Assembly: GCF_033100795.1 (NCBI RefSeq)
Contig: NZ_JAWLVI010000008.1
Location: forward strand, 1-64,000
Direction of reading: 5' to 3'
DNA from: Pseudothioclava sp033100795
GTDB taxonomy: Bacteria > Pseudomonadota > Alphaproteobacteria > Rhodobacterales > Rhodobacteraceae
Length of the DNA stretch: 64,000 nt
Under the pieces are notes generated by a model. That model ran no database searches and was not told the origin of the DNA. It saw only the letters and a list, made by a program, of their open reading frames with translations. A program made the position numbers and the translations under genes. Shown here in pieces: positions 34,902 to 43,649 of this stretch; the stretch's first letter is position 1, and each line of letters starts with the position of its first letter.

Positions 34902-35843
34902 TCAGTAAGCCTCGCGGGAATTGGTGAGGGTGACAGTGCACATCCGGCCGACGACCGGATCACTGGCGGCCTGCCAGTCAAAGGTCGCCTGTACACCTTG
35001 CGGCCCGGAGATCTCGATCCGGGGGCGCGGCAGATAGACCGCATGGGCAGTCAGGGTCAGGGTCTCGCCTGTCGGCAGAGTGTAGGAGAACTCCAGCTCG
35101 CAGGCCTCGCCGTTGATCGCCTGGGTCACCAGCGTCTGATCGGCGAAGCGGACAACAACATTGCCGGTCAGTGCCGCAATCGACGGATCGGCGCCATCGA
35201 TCTTGCCATCCGCGCGGATGGTTTCAACACGGTCGAGCGTGTTGGTGTATTTGATGTCGGCCGAGACGACATTGCCGATATTCGCGCCATTGCGCGTGAT
35301 CGTGCCGTTGAAGTGGCCAAAGCGCTGGAGCGCAATATCGGCGGGAGTTCCCGCCGCCGTCACCGTGGCGATGCTTTCGCCCTGCGCGACGATGCTTGCC
35401 GTGGCGGTCAAAAGCCCCGAGCGCCCCATTTGCCAGCTCAAGGAATCCACCATGCAGCCCGCATACATCGCAAAACGCGGCACCTCGGGCATCGCCGTTT
35501 CCACCGAGAAGCTGGGGAGCGACCAACTCCCCGAGTGGAATTCGTGGCTGTAGGGCGCCTCCGCGCCGGTGGTCGTGGGTGCGCCAAAAGCTGCCTTGAG
35601 CCAAAAGCCAAAGGCCTCGGCATCAATGGGCACGACGACATCGCCGTCTGCCGTCACCGCGTCCTTGATCGGCGTCTGTGGATCACGGCCGTAGCCCAGC
35701 AGTTCCGAGGTTTGCAGCGGTTGTTCCGCCCCCAGCGTCGTGCTCGCAAAGGGCATCTTGGTGTAGCCGCTCGCGGGCGGCGTGCCATAATTCGTCTCGA
35801 ACGCAAGCGCCATCTGCGCCCGCGCCCCTTGGGCTCGTGCCAT
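34902..35843 (-). CDS. phage major tail tube protein
   Basis: A 313-residue protein expected to form stacked hexamers of the tail tube. It begins MARAQGARAQMALAFETNYG, with AGGAG six bases upstream, and carries the tube-fold pattern of alternating strands (VVVPIDAEAFGFWLKAAFG). The C-terminus may hold an Ig-like decoration. Its 3' end abuts the chaperone start. Confidence 0.85.
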   Translation of the reverse strand: MARAQGARAQMALAFETNYGTPPASGYTKMPFASTTLGAEQPLQTSELLGYGRDPQTPIKDAVTADGDVVVPIDAEAFGFWLKAAFGAPTTTGAEAPYSHEFHSGSWSLPSFSVETAMPEVPRFAMYAGCMVDSLSWQMGRSGLLTATASIVAQGESIATVTAAGTPADIALQRFGHFNGTITRNGANIGNVVSADIKYTNTLDRVETIRADGKIDGADPSIAALTGNVVVRFADQTLVTQAINGEACELEFSYTLPTGETLTLTAHAVYLPRPRIEISGPQGVQATFDWQAASDPVVGRMCTVTLTNSREAY

Positions 35844-35977
35844 GTTTTAACTCCTGAGATGGTCTGAACGGGCTAAGTCTTGGGAAGAGGTCTGCTCATG
35901 CCCATATCTTAAGGGCGGAAGCCGTTTGTCTTGCGGTGCCCGAAGGTTCTATCGCGCGCAACTTTGAGAGGCATTTG

Positions 35978-36187
35978 ATGGCCGGTGATGCAGTGTCCAT
36001 CCTGTTTATGCTCGTGTTCGGCCTGATCGCGATATATTTCACCCTCTGGCTCTACATCTTGCTGCCATCTGAGATGGCCGCGAAACGCGGACGGAGCTCA
36101 GTTGGCTGGGTTTTGGTCAGCCTGATGTGTTCACCGATATTCGCCTGTCTTATGCTTTGGCTCTTGGGTAACAACCCCAATCGGTAA
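35978..36187 (+). CDS. small two-span membrane protein (moron)
   Basis: A 69-residue protein with two hydrophobic segments (about residues 4-27 and 43-63) separated by a charged loop (SEMAAKRGRSS). ATG 35978 has GAGAGG upstream. It is on the strand opposite to the tail genes. Such small membrane proteins in prophages sometimes cause superinfection exclusion, but nothing here proves it. Confidence 0.6.
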   Translation: MAGDAVSILFMLVFGLIAIYFTLWLYILLPSEMAAKRGRSSVGWVLVSLMCSPIFACLMLWLLGNNPNR

Positions 36188-36200
36188 AGCGCCTCTATGG

Positions 36201-36626
36201 CTAGCCGAGCGGCGCCTCGCTTGCGTAGTGCAAGATGATCGTTACCATCCCGGCCTTCAGACTGGCCCCGCCCTCAACGGGCAGATCGACGGGTTGCGGG
36301 GCTTCGGCTTCAATCCAGTCGCAGCGCCCGCCGAGCGTCCGATCCACCGCAATCACCGCGCCAATCTGCGAGATCAGCGCGTCGAAGATGCCGTCTCGCC
36401 CAGTCGCCGATTGCACAATTACCTCCACCTCCGCTCGGTGCTGGTAATGGTAGGTCAGCGGCGACAACGTCACGCCAGGCTCGCCCGGATTTCCGTCGCG
36501 CAAGATCAGCAGGCCGGCCGGCGGGATGCGTTCGGGCAAAATCTCTCCGCGCAGGACTGGTACAGACGAGATCGTGCGCAAGAGGTCCGCCAGGGCGGTG
36601 AGGATGGTTTCGCGGGTGCTGGGCAT
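36201..36626 (-). CDS. tail terminator-like phage protein
   Basis: A 141-residue protein with helical N-terminus (TRETILTALADLLRTI) and an ILPERIPPAGLLILRDG segment. Size and position upstream of the tail tube fit the tail-terminator/tail-completion family (lambda U-like). Identity is inferred from synteny. Confidence 0.65.
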   Translation of the reverse strand: MPSTRETILTALADLLRTISSVPVLRGEILPERIPPAGLLILRDGNPGEPGVTLSPLTYHYQHRAEVEVIVQSATGRDGIFDALISQIGAVIAVDRTLGGRCDWIEAEAPQPVDLPVEGGASLKAGMVTIILHYASEAPLG

Positions 36627-36684
36627 GACGGGCCGTGCGATATTGTGACTATTGCGAAGGGCGTAAAACTGTTAGGGTAATACC

Positions 36685-36698
36685 TGTGAATACTCACA
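36685..36698. promoter_or_regulatory. inverted repeat, likely operator of the CopG/ParE module
   Basis: TGTGA-ATAC-TCACA, a perfect 5-base inverted repeat located 12 bases before the antitoxin start. Ribbon-helix-helix antitoxins commonly repress their own promoters through such short palindromes. Confidence 0.5.
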
Positions 36699-36710
36699 AG
36701 GACTCACCCC

Positions 36711-36995
36711 ATGAATGCTGTGCGCCCCATTGCCGTGAAGCTCGATCAGGAAACGCGAGACCGTCTGAAGCGGCTTGCAGATGCGCGGGATCGTTCGACG
36801 CATTGGATGCTGCGCGAAGCGGTTGCGCAGTATATCACCCGCGAAGAACAACGCGAGGCGTTTCGCCAAGCCGGGCTTGCAGCCTGGCAGGAGTATCAAG
36901 CCACGGGTCAGCATGTGACCCATGACGAAGCGGATGCCTGGCTTGCAAAGCTTGAAGCCGGTGAAGAGGCAGTCGTTCCTGAATGCCACAACTGA
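36711..36995 (+). CDS. CopG/ribbon-helix-helix antitoxin
   Basis: A 94-residue protein with an N-terminal ribbon-helix-helix (RPIAVKLDQETRDRLKRLAD) and an acidic C-terminal tail that should wrap the toxin. The toxin gene overlaps by 13 bases. The pair lies on the plus strand between head-tail and tail genes of the prophage. Confidence 0.85.
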   Translation: MNAVRPIAVKLDQETRDRLKRLADARDRSTHWMLREAVAQYITREEQREAFRQAGLAAWQEYQATGQHVTHDEADAWLAKLEAGEEAVVPECHN

Positions 36996-37273
36996 TCTGG
37001 TTGCCCGCCGCGCTGCGGGATGTGGAGCGACTTTATAAGTTTCTGGCCGAGAAAAACCCAGATGCCGCGCGTCGGGCCGCCAAATCCATCCGCGAAGGGA
37101 TGCAAATCCTGCGCGATCAGCCGGGGGCAGGGCGGCCCATGGAAGATATGGACCCGGAGTTTCGGGAATGGTTCATCACCTTCGGTGGTAGCGGCTATGT
37201 CGCGCTTTACCGGCTAGACGCAGACACAGCGGTGATCTTGGCTGTGCGACACCAACGAGAAGTGGGGTACTGA
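36983..37273 (+). CDS. ParE/RelE-family toxin
   Basis: A 96-residue protein with the ParE/RelE fold pattern: LPAALRDVERLYKFLAEKNP, then GAGRPMEDMDPEFREWFI and a C-terminal VILAVRHQREVGY. ParE members poison DNA gyrase and RelE members cleave mRNA; sequence alone does not decide, but the HQRE ending and DxERLYxFL start are ParE-like. Its start lies within the antitoxin gene. Confidence 0.85.
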   Translation: MPQLIWLPAALRDVERLYKFLAEKNPDAARRAAKSIREGMQILRDQPGAGRPMEDMDPEFREWFITFGGSGYVALYRLDADTAVILAVRHQREVGY

Positions 37274-37282
37274 GGCGGCCGG

Positions 37283-37915
37283 TCATCCCAGCTTCCCCGC
37301 TACCCATTTCGCGACAATCAACCCTGGCACCGCCGCCTGCGCCCGCTCGGCATCCCGCGCGAGGTCCAGCCGTTTCGAAAGCTTCACCTGCGGCACCAGC
37401 AAAAAGATCGGCACGGTGGATTTGCCGCGCCCGGTCTTTGAGCGCGACGCCACACCCAGCCCCCGACTGTTGAGCCGCCCCTCGGCCACCAGAAGGCTCG
37501 TCCCATTGCGTCGATAAACAAACCGCAACCGCAGCCCACGGCGGCGTTCCCAGTCTCCGGGGGAGAGCGCCTTGCCGCCCAGACCTTTTCCGGCCGCCAC
37601 CGTGGGGATGGCAAGCCAAAACCCATCCTTTGAGCGAATGAGCGGCCCAGTGTCATGCGCGCCGATAATGACCGGAGCTTTCGACCAAACGAGCGCGGCA
37701 GCCTCCAGACTTTCACCCTGTGTCGGGAAGCTCCGTGCCCGGATCGTATTCGCAAGGCGATTTCCCAACCCCGCCTGCGTGATCTGGCTGCGCCAGGCAG
37801 TCTTGAGGCTGTTTCCCGCCTCGCGCATCGCTGCGGTGACCGCCTTTTCGCCGGCAAGCACTTCCGCCCGCATCGCGCCGACAATGTCGCCCGTGACCTC
37901 AAGCCCAAGCTTCAT
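37283..37915 (-). CDS. DUF6441-like head-tail joining protein
   Basis: A 210-residue basic protein with helical N-terminus and a C-terminal VPIFLLVPQVKLSKRLDL segment typical of the DUF6441 family of phage neck proteins. By position (lambda Z-like) it probably acts in tail completion. The start overlaps the preceding gene's stop by four bases. Confidence 0.65.
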   Translation of the reverse strand: MKLGLEVTGDIVGAMRAEVLAGEKAVTAAMREAGNSLKTAWRSQITQAGLGNRLANTIRARSFPTQGESLEAAALVWSKAPVIIGAHDTGPLIRSKDGFWLAIPTVAAGKGLGGKALSPGDWERRRGLRLRFVYRRNGTSLLVAEGRLNSRGLGVASRSKTGRGKSTVPIFLLVPQVKLSKRLDLARDAERAQAAVPGLIVAKWVAGKLG

Positions 37916-38223
37916 GCGGGTGTGGCCTCAATGGTCCAGATCAGCCGCTCGCGATCTCGGACCGGTTCGCCCTGAATAAGGAAGGTCTCATCGCCAAAGA
38001 GGATCTGCTCATCCGGGCGCGGTGCGGGCAGTTCCGCCACCCGCACATCAAACCGAAACGTCTCCGACCAGAGCCGCGCGGCGCCAAACTCGGTCACATC
38101 GTCATTGCGCCGCAAAATGATGCGAAGGCGGGTGAACTGCCCCTCGCTGTCCCGATGCCAAGCCTCATGGGCAAGGTTCGGGTCGGCAAAGAGCAGATCA
38201 AGGGCTACGGCGAAGGCCGTCAT
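37912..38223 (-). CDS. head-tail connector-like protein
   Basis: With ATG 38223 it has 103 residues. The segment LRIILRRNDDVTEFGAARLW is beta-rich and the protein is acidic. It is placed just after the major capsid gene in the transcript, like lambda FII-type connectors. I cannot name the family with certainty. Confidence 0.6.
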   Translation of the reverse strand: MTAFAVALDLLFADPNLAHEAWHRDSEGQFTRLRIILRRNDDVTEFGAARLWSETFRFDVRVAELPAPRPDEQILFGDETFLIQGEPVRDRERLIWTIEATPA

Positions 38224-38236
38224 TGTGCGACGGCCC

Positions 38237-39259
38237 TCAGTTCGAGCTGAAGAGCCGGATCGCAAGGCGGGGCCGCTTGTTTACCGGCAGGATCGAGGCC
38301 TCGGTCATCAGATCGATCCAACGGCCCTTGGCATCGAGGAACTGGCGCGCATAAAGCGGCAGGCCCACGGTGTTTGCAGCCTCAAGCAGGTTCGCCGGCC
38401 CGCCATAGGTGGTGAAGGTGTCAAAGGTCCCCATCGGGAAGGCGATACCTTCGCCTGCAGGGATCAACCGCTCCGATGCACCGTTCGAGAGCGTGACCGA
38501 GCCGTTGTACTCCTCGAAGAGAATGCCCGCGAAGGGGAAAGCACGGCGCATATCCTCGCGCAAAGGCTGACCGCCGGTCGCCGAGAAGAACTTATAGGCG
38601 TCTTCGGTTTTTGGGTGGCTGATCAGTTTGTCGAAGAACTCGGAACTGACCAGCGCGTGGGCCGTGGTCATGGTTTCGCCAAGGAGATTGTCCTCAATGG
38701 CACGAAGGACACTGCGAACCTTGCCCTGCACATTGGTGCCGGCTGTGCCAAAAACGAAGTCGACGGAGATCTGCTCGAGGCCGAACTCGGTGAAGTAATT
38801 GTAAAGCGTCGTGCCCGCACCATCCTTCACAATGCCGCGCAGCGCATTCATCTCCATATATTCGCGGGTTTGGGCATGCTTGCGGCGCATCAGCGTCAGC
38901 TTGCGGTTCATCACCTCGACCAAAGGATCGGCAGCATCCGAGACCCCAAGCGCCGGCATGCCTTGGATGTCGGCGGGCAGGATGACATCGTCATGCGGAA
39001 TCCATGGGAGCGCGAAGCTCCGCATCGAACGCGCCTCTCGCGTGCCGACCGTGGAGGGCGCGCCAAGCGGCACTGAGGGCAGAAGGCTCAGAACGCCTTC
39101 ACGTTGCTCGATCACGATCGAGCGCTGCGTGACGCCCTCAAAGCGGAACAGGCCGATCTGGCCGAGGCGGGTGTAGAGATTGGGCAGGATATTGATCGCC
39201 TGCGTCATCTCGGCGAGCGAATAGCCGCCCGCGTCAAACGGGTTGCGGGTGAGGGTCAT
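38237..39259 (-). CDS. major capsid protein (lambda gpE family)
   Basis: A 340-residue capsid protein of the Phage_cap_E family. N-terminal MTLTRNPFDAGGYSLAEMTQ and the long spine helix (RKLTLMRRKHAQTREYMEMN) fit. It follows the decoration protein in the lambda order D-E. Confidence 0.92.
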   Translation of the reverse strand: MTLTRNPFDAGGYSLAEMTQAINILPNLYTRLGQIGLFRFEGVTQRSIVIEQREGVLSLLPSVPLGAPSTVGTREARSMRSFALPWIPHDDVILPADIQGMPALGVSDAADPLVEVMNRKLTLMRRKHAQTREYMEMNALRGIVKDGAGTTLYNYFTEFGLEQISVDFVFGTAGTNVQGKVRSVLRAIEDNLLGETMTTAHALVSSEFFDKLISHPKTEDAYKFFSATGGQPLREDMRRAFPFAGILFEEYNGSVTLSNGASERLIPAGEGIAFPMGTFDTFTTYGGPANLLEAANTVGLPLYARQFLDAKGRWIDLMTEASILPVNKRPRLAIRLFSSN

Positions 39260-39308
39260 GGGGAAACTCCGGAGAAAGAGGGGGATGGGGCAGCCCGATC
39301 AAGGCAGA

Positions 39309-39689
39309 TCAGGCAGGATCGCGCGGAATGATACCGAGGGCGGTAAGCTGGGCATGCTTGGCCGCCGTCTTGGTGGCATCATCGACGCTGGCGTCAAACA
39401 CGAGGGTGGCTTTCGAGACGAGGGCGGGACCGCGCACGAGAACGATACCGGTCGCATCAGCGGCGGTCGCATCAACGGCGTAGAGGAGAACCCCCGCAGC
39501 GGTTTGCGCACCGTCCGTGCCGGTGGCCGCGCTGAGTTTCAGCTTGCCGCTGGCGGTGATGCGGCCAAGGACAGCGCCGACCGGATAGGCCGTTCCTGCC
39601 AGAAGCGTGACGGGTTCGCGGGTGAAGTTGGGATTGAGCTCGTATTTGAGCACATCGCCCATAGTGGGCGGTTGGGTCAGCACGGACAT
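39309..39689 (-). CDS. head decoration protein (lambda gpD-like)
   Basis: A 126-residue protein that would cap the three-fold axes of the expanded capsid. The beta-rich pattern REPVTLLAGTAYPVGAVLGRIT matches the HDPD family. It lies between the protease-scaffold gene and the capsid gene as in lambda. Confidence 0.87.
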   Translation of the reverse strand: MSVLTQPPTMGDVLKYELNPNFTREPVTLLAGTAYPVGAVLGRITASGKLKLSAATGTDGAQTAAGVLLYAVDATAADATGIVLVRGPALVSKATLVFDASVDDATKTAAKHAQLTALGIIPRDPA

Positions 39690-39710
39690 GGGATATCTCC
39701 GAAGATGGGG

Positions 39711-39750
39711 GCAAAAAGAAATCCCCCGCCGGGAAGGAGCGGCGGGGGAT
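39711..39750 (-). terminator. rho-independent terminator after protease-scaffold gene
   Basis: A perfect 10-base stem ATCCCCCGCC (39721-39730) and GGCGGGGGAT (39741-39750) with a 10-base loop, followed on the minus strand by TTTCTTTTT (39720-39712). It lies between the protease-scaffold stop and the decoration gene and may attenuate transcription in the head operon. Confidence 0.8.
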
Positions 39751-39774
39751 CAGTCGGGTGCGAAGGATAGGGCT

Positions 39775-40224
39775 TTAGATCTTCGCACCTGAGGCAGCGC
39801 GTTTAGCGGCAGCCACAATCGGGCTTTCCGTAGATTTGGGCAAAACGGGTGAAGGGGGAGCAGCGATGATATCGCGCGCATCGGCCGCAGCCGCCGCGCG
39901 GGAGAGCACCAGCTTGCGCAGGGCCTCGGGGGCGGTGCCTTCGCGGAGCGCCTTGGCCGCATCAATGGGAACCCCGAGGCGGCCAGCCTGGGCCGCAATG
40001 TCTGCGATTTCCGCCGCCGCCTCTCGCAGGTTTTCTGAAAGCTCTGCCAATGTGCCAGGCGAGCGCGCGGATGCGGTTGGGGCCGCCGATGCTGCCGGAG
40101 CGGGGGCGGGTGCCTCCTCCTCGATGATCTCGATATCGGGACCTTCGGGCGCATCCGGGGAAGGCACGTCCGTTTCGGCATCGGGTGCGTCGGGGGTTTC
40201 AGTCGGGTCGGTGTCGGTGGCCAT
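39775..40224 (-). CDS. nested scaffold protein (lambda Nu3-like internal start)
   Basis: In frame with the protease, ATG 40224 is preceded by CAGGAGG six bases upstream, a far better ribosome binding site than that of the full-length gene. The 149-residue product starts MATDTDPTETPDAPDAE and is acidic, then helical (LAELSENLREAAAEIADIAA), as expected of a capsid scaffold. Independent translation of the scaffold in excess over protease is the lambda C/Nu3 strategy. Confidence 0.75.
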   Translation of the reverse strand: MATDTDPTETPDAPDAETDVPSPDAPEGPDIEIIEEEAPAPAPAASAAPTASARSPGTLAELSENLREAAAEIADIAAQAGRLGVPIDAAKALREGTAPEALRKLVLSRAAAAADARDIIAAPPSPVLPKSTESPIVAAAKRAASGAKI

Positions 40225-41241
40225 GCATGCCTCCTGTTCGGGATGGGGAAGGGACGCGCGTGGAGCGCGCAGGGGATGGGGGGAGAGAGAGCCAGAGGCG
40301 GTGAGGGTCTGGCGAAAGCGCGCAAACCCCTGCGCGAGATCGGTGACCTCATCGGCAAGGCCTGCGGCGATAGCGTCCACCCCGCGATAGGTGGCGGCCT
40401 CTGTAGCGAGCGCTGCTTCCTGGGAGAGCCTGCTCCCGCGGCCGGCGGTTACGGTCTCAGAAAAGAGCAGCCGCAGCGCATCGATTTCGCGCTGGATGTC
40501 ACCCCGCACAGCATCCGGGAGCGGCGCATAAGGATTGCCATCAACTTTGTGGCGGCCCGAATGGATCAGCGTCACGCCGACGCCGTCCTGATCGAGCTGA
40601 CCGCTCAGATCTGTGTGCATGACGAGAACGCCGATACTGCCGACGGACCCCGTGCGAGGGAGCAATATCCGGTCGGCTTGAGAGGCCAGCGCATAGCCCG
40701 CCGAGAAAGCGTGTTCCGCGACAAAAGCCCAGACGGGTTTCTTCGAGCGGGTTGCACGAATGCGATCTGCGAGGTCAAAAACACCCGCGACTTCGCCGCC
40801 AAAACTGTCAATTTCCAATGCAAGGCCCCGAATGGCCGGATCATGGGCCGCCGCCTTGATCTGCGCCGCAATCCCCTCATAACTCGTTTGCCCCGAGGAC
40901 TGTCCGATCCACGAGCCGCGGTGGATCAGCACGCCGGAGATCTCGATGACGGCAATGCCGTCAATCACAGGATAGGGCGCTTCGCCATACTGGCTATATG
41001 TGTCGCCCAATCCGCCCGCCAATAGACCCGCGCGGGCGGGCAGGGCGGCCGCGCCGGAGGAATTGGGCAGATCACCGTCCAAAAGCTCAACCTGCCGCCC
41101 CAGGATGCGAGGCCCGAGGCCGGACAAGAACGCCATGGCTTTCGAGGGCTCGACCAGAAGCGGCGTGTTAAAGGCGCGCGCGGCAATGCGGGCATGCAGC
41201 ATCGGTGAAGCTTTCATTGATGTTTCCGTTCTGATCGCCAT
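39775..41241 (-). CDS. S49-family prohead protease/scaffold (lambda gpC-like)
   Basis: A 488-residue SppA-type serine protease that matures the prohead. The catalytic Ser180 lies in AEHAFSAGYALAS and Lys232 in SGRHKVDGNPYAP. The ClpP/SppA fold spans residues about 90-310, followed by a Pro/Ala/Glu-rich scaffold tail. The first ATG (41241) has no strong ribosome binding site; ATG 41217 is an alternative. An internal start with a strong site gives the separate scaffold protein. Confidence 0.9.
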   Translation of the reverse strand: MAIRTETSMKASPMLHARIAARAFNTPLLVEPSKAMAFLSGLGPRILGRQVELLDGDLPNSSGAAALPARAGLLAGGLGDTYSQYGEAPYPVIDGIAVIEISGVLIHRGSWIGQSSGQTSYEGIAAQIKAAAHDPAIRGLALEIDSFGGEVAGVFDLADRIRATRSKKPVWAFVAEHAFSAGYALASQADRILLPRTGSVGSIGVLVMHTDLSGQLDQDGVGVTLIHSGRHKVDGNPYAPLPDAVRGDIQREIDALRLLFSETVTAGRGSRLSQEAALATEAATYRGVDAIAAGLADEVTDLAQGFARFRQTLTASGSLSPHPLRAPRASLPHPEQEACMATDTDPTETPDAPDAETDVPSPDAPEGPDIEIIEEEAPAPAPAASAAPTASARSPGTLAELSENLREAAAEIADIAAQAGRLGVPIDAAKALREGTAPEALRKLVLSRAAAAADARDIIAAPPSPVLPKSTESPIVAAAKRAASGAKI

Positions 41242-41279
41242 ATGGTAAGGAGAAATGGAAATAAGTAAGGAGTTGTGCG

Positions 41280-41531
41280 ATGCAGGAATCGACAGTGACG
41301 GTCAAAGGGCAGACCACCCTGCCGCGGGATGTGCGCGCGGCCCTTCACCTCGCGAGCGGGGATAAGGTGCGCTACGTGATCCTCGATGGCGAAGTGCGGA
41401 TAGTGAAGGCGCGCTCCGTCAAGGAGCTCAAAGGCGCGTTGATGCGGAAAGGCACGCCTCCCGTGTCACTGGACGATATGGAGGCGGCTATCGTCGCAGG
41501 TGCCACCGCATCGGCGGGTGAGACCAAGTGA
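41280..41531 (+). CDS. AbrB/SpoVT-family antitoxin (VapB-like)
   Basis: An 83-residue swapped-hairpin DNA-binding protein: VTVKGQTTLPRDVRAALHL is the AbrB motif. AAGGAG precedes the start. The stop overlaps the GTG start of the PIN toxin. The module sits on the plus strand between portal and protease genes. Confidence 0.87.
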   Translation: MQESTVTVKGQTTLPRDVRAALHLASGDKVRYVILDGEVRIVKARSVKELKGALMRKGTPPVSLDDMEAAIVAGATASAGETK

Positions 41532-41926
41532 TTGCCCTCGATACCAATGTTCTCGTCCGCTATCTGGTTCAGGACGATGCGGCTCAGGCGCGCATCGCCT
41601 CTGAGGTGATCGATAGCCTGTCCGATGCCGCGCAAGGCTTTGTGGGCCGTGAGGTTTTGATCGAACTCGTCTGGGTTCTGGAGCGCGCCTATGGGTTCAA
41701 CCGGGTCGAGATTGCTGCAGCACTCGATGGCCTCCTGGCCGCGACGGAGCTTTATATCGAGAGCGCCGATGATCTCGGCCTCGCAATCGAGCTCTATCGC
41801 AACGATGGTTACGGCTTTGCCGACATGATGATCGTGGCCGCCGCGCGCCGGGTTGGGGCGAAAGAACTTGTCACCTTTGATCGCAAGGCGGCGCGGTTGC
41901 GCGACGTGCGCTTGCTCGAAGCCTGA
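41528..41926 (+). CDS. PIN-domain toxin (VapC-like)
   Basis: A 132-residue PIN ribonuclease. Acidic residues of the active site are visible: Asp5 in ALDTNVLVRYL, Glu near 47 (EVLIELVWVLE), and Asp in GFADMMI and TFDRKA. It starts with GTG 41528, overlapping the antitoxin by four bases. Its stop ends two bases before the portal gene's stop in convergent orientation. Confidence 0.87.
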   Translation: MIALDTNVLVRYLVQDDAAQARIASEVIDSLSDAAQGFVGREVLIELVWVLERAYGFNRVEIAAALDGLLAATELYIESADDLGLAIELYRNDGYGFADMMIVAAARRVGAKELVTFDRKAARLRDVRLLEA

Positions 41927-41928
41927 AT

Positions 41929-43437
41929 TCATGGCTGCTCCTCCGGGTTTTGCGGATCTGCGCCATTCTCCAGCGGGTCCGTGCTGTCACCCGCAGGGGA
42001 ATCCACGGCCAAAGTCTGCTGCGCGCCCTGCGCCGGAGACCCCGGGCGGCGGAAGTCGAGACCAAGGGCCGCCTCGCGCGATCGCTCGGCCGCAATTTCC
42101 CGATCGACCTGCTCGGCGTCATAGCCGCGCTCGGCAATGGCCTGCGTGCGGGATTTGAGCCCCGCCTCGATTTGCGCGATTTCGGCATTGGCGTCTTTCA
42201 AGGGATCGACCCAGTCCCATTTCGTGGGGAGCCAATCGGCAGCAAGCATACGCGGCCGTTCCGTTTCATAGCCGGGCAGGGCAAGCGCGCCCGAGAGCAC
42301 CGCCAGATCCAGCCAGCGCGCGTAAACGGGGCGGCAAAGCTGATAGACCATGACCGAATGCTGCCAGGCCGAGACCCGACGGCGGAACTCTATGAGCGCC
42401 AGACGCGAGTTCGAGAAGTTCCCCTTCACCATGTCATTGGCGAGATAGGGGTAGGGAATTCCCAAGGCCGCCGAGATCTGCAAAAGTGTGCGATACTGGA
42501 AGGGCTCATAGGTGGCGCCGCTATCAGCGGGCTGGCCCACGGTCACATCTTCGCCCGGATCAAGTCGCACGATCTGGCCCGGGCTGATCTCGACGCCTGC
42601 AGGCATCTCTTCATCGTCCAAGGGCGCGAGCGGGTTTTCCGGGGCGGGGGAGGTCACGAACATCGCATACATCGCCGCAACCTTTTTGCGGTCGAGTTCC
42701 GCATCGTCATACTGATCCAAGAGGAAGAGCTTCACGATGGCGGGCGCGAGCTTCGAGACCCCGCGCAGCTGCCCGGCCTCGACCGGATCGATCACATGAA
42801 TGACCTCGGAGGCCGGCACGCGGGTGATCTCGCCCGCAAGCCCTGGATCGGTGCTGTCGCCGGGATGGCGGCGCAGGAAATGGTACGCAACGCGGCGCCC
42901 GATGCGATCAAACTCGATGCCCTGGCGGATAGCATTTCCGTTGGCGGCGATACCCGTTTCATGAAGCGGCAGCATTTCGGAGGGCAGCATTTGCAGCTGC
43001 AGGGGAACGGTCAGCCCATCCTCGGCACGCCGTGGGCGAATGCGAATGAACACTTCGCCTGCCAAAAACACCTCGCGCGCGGCGCGGCGTTGTAGCCCGT
43101 AGAAATCGGTTAAGCCCTCGGCATCCGCCTCATCGGTCCAGGCGAGCCAAAGGCGTTGCAGCTTTTCCTTGCGTGTCGCATCTGCAAGCTTCGAGATCGG
43201 CTTGATCCCGTCGCCCACGGCATTGGCGGCCCAGCTTTCCACCGCATTCACCGCATAGCCATTGTTGCGCACGAGCCAGCGGGCGCGAGCGGTGATATCC
43301 GGCCCCGAGGCGGCAATGAGCGCATTCACATGCGCCCGCGTCGCGCGGAACCCGCGCAGGCGGCGATGGTGCTGGCCCGCATCAAAGCCACCAATGAAAG
43401 CGCCAAGGCGCTGCCGCCAGTTCATCGCGGCCCCCAT
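41929..43437 (-). CDS. phage portal protein (lambda family)
   Basis: A 502-residue portal, the dodecameric ring at the packaging vertex. ATG 43437 overlaps the gpW stop (TGATG). Signature segments include ARWLVRNNGYAVNAVESWAANAVGDG and the GISKLAPAIVKLFLLDQYDDAELD-type region (present as GVSKLAPAIVKLF). The acidic C-terminal tail is typical. Confidence 0.93.
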   Translation of the reverse strand: MGAAMNWRQRLGAFIGGFDAGQHHRRLRGFRATRAHVNALIAASGPDITARARWLVRNNGYAVNAVESWAANAVGDGIKPISKLADATRKEKLQRLWLAWTDEADAEGLTDFYGLQRRAAREVFLAGEVFIRIRPRRAEDGLTVPLQLQMLPSEMLPLHETGIAANGNAIRQGIEFDRIGRRVAYHFLRRHPGDSTDPGLAGEITRVPASEVIHVIDPVEAGQLRGVSKLAPAIVKLFLLDQYDDAELDRKKVAAMYAMFVTSPAPENPLAPLDDEEMPAGVEISPGQIVRLDPGEDVTVGQPADSGATYEPFQYRTLLQISAALGIPYPYLANDMVKGNFSNSRLALIEFRRRVSAWQHSVMVYQLCRPVYARWLDLAVLSGALALPGYETERPRMLAADWLPTKWDWVDPLKDANAEIAQIEAGLKSRTQAIAERGYDAEQVDREIAAERSREAALGLDFRRPGSPAQGAQQTLAVDSPAGDSTDPLENGADPQNPEEQP

Positions 43438-43646
43438 CACAGGTCTTTCACGGCATAGGGCCGCAGCACGCGGCCCGCGCCGCGCTCGAGCTTGGCGATG
43501 CGGCGCTCCACATCCCCAATGGCAGCGGCCAGCTCGGCATCCGTGCCGTAACTCACCGTCTTGCCGTCATAGCTGACAGACCGCGTGCCACTGTAGCGCG
43601 CGCTCAGCAGTGCGCTCAGGCGGAGTTTCAACTCATCGAGGGTCAT
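43437..43646 (-). CDS. gpW-type head-tail joining protein
   Basis: A 69-residue helical protein with a mid beta-hairpin (VSYDGKTVSYGTDAELAAAI), as in lambda gpW. It fits between terminase and portal. The stop overlaps the portal start. Confidence 0.85.
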   Translation of the reverse strand: MTLDELKLRLSALLSARYSGTRSVSYDGKTVSYGTDAELAAAIGDVERRIAKLERGAGRVLRPYAVKDL

Positions 43647-43649
43647 TCT

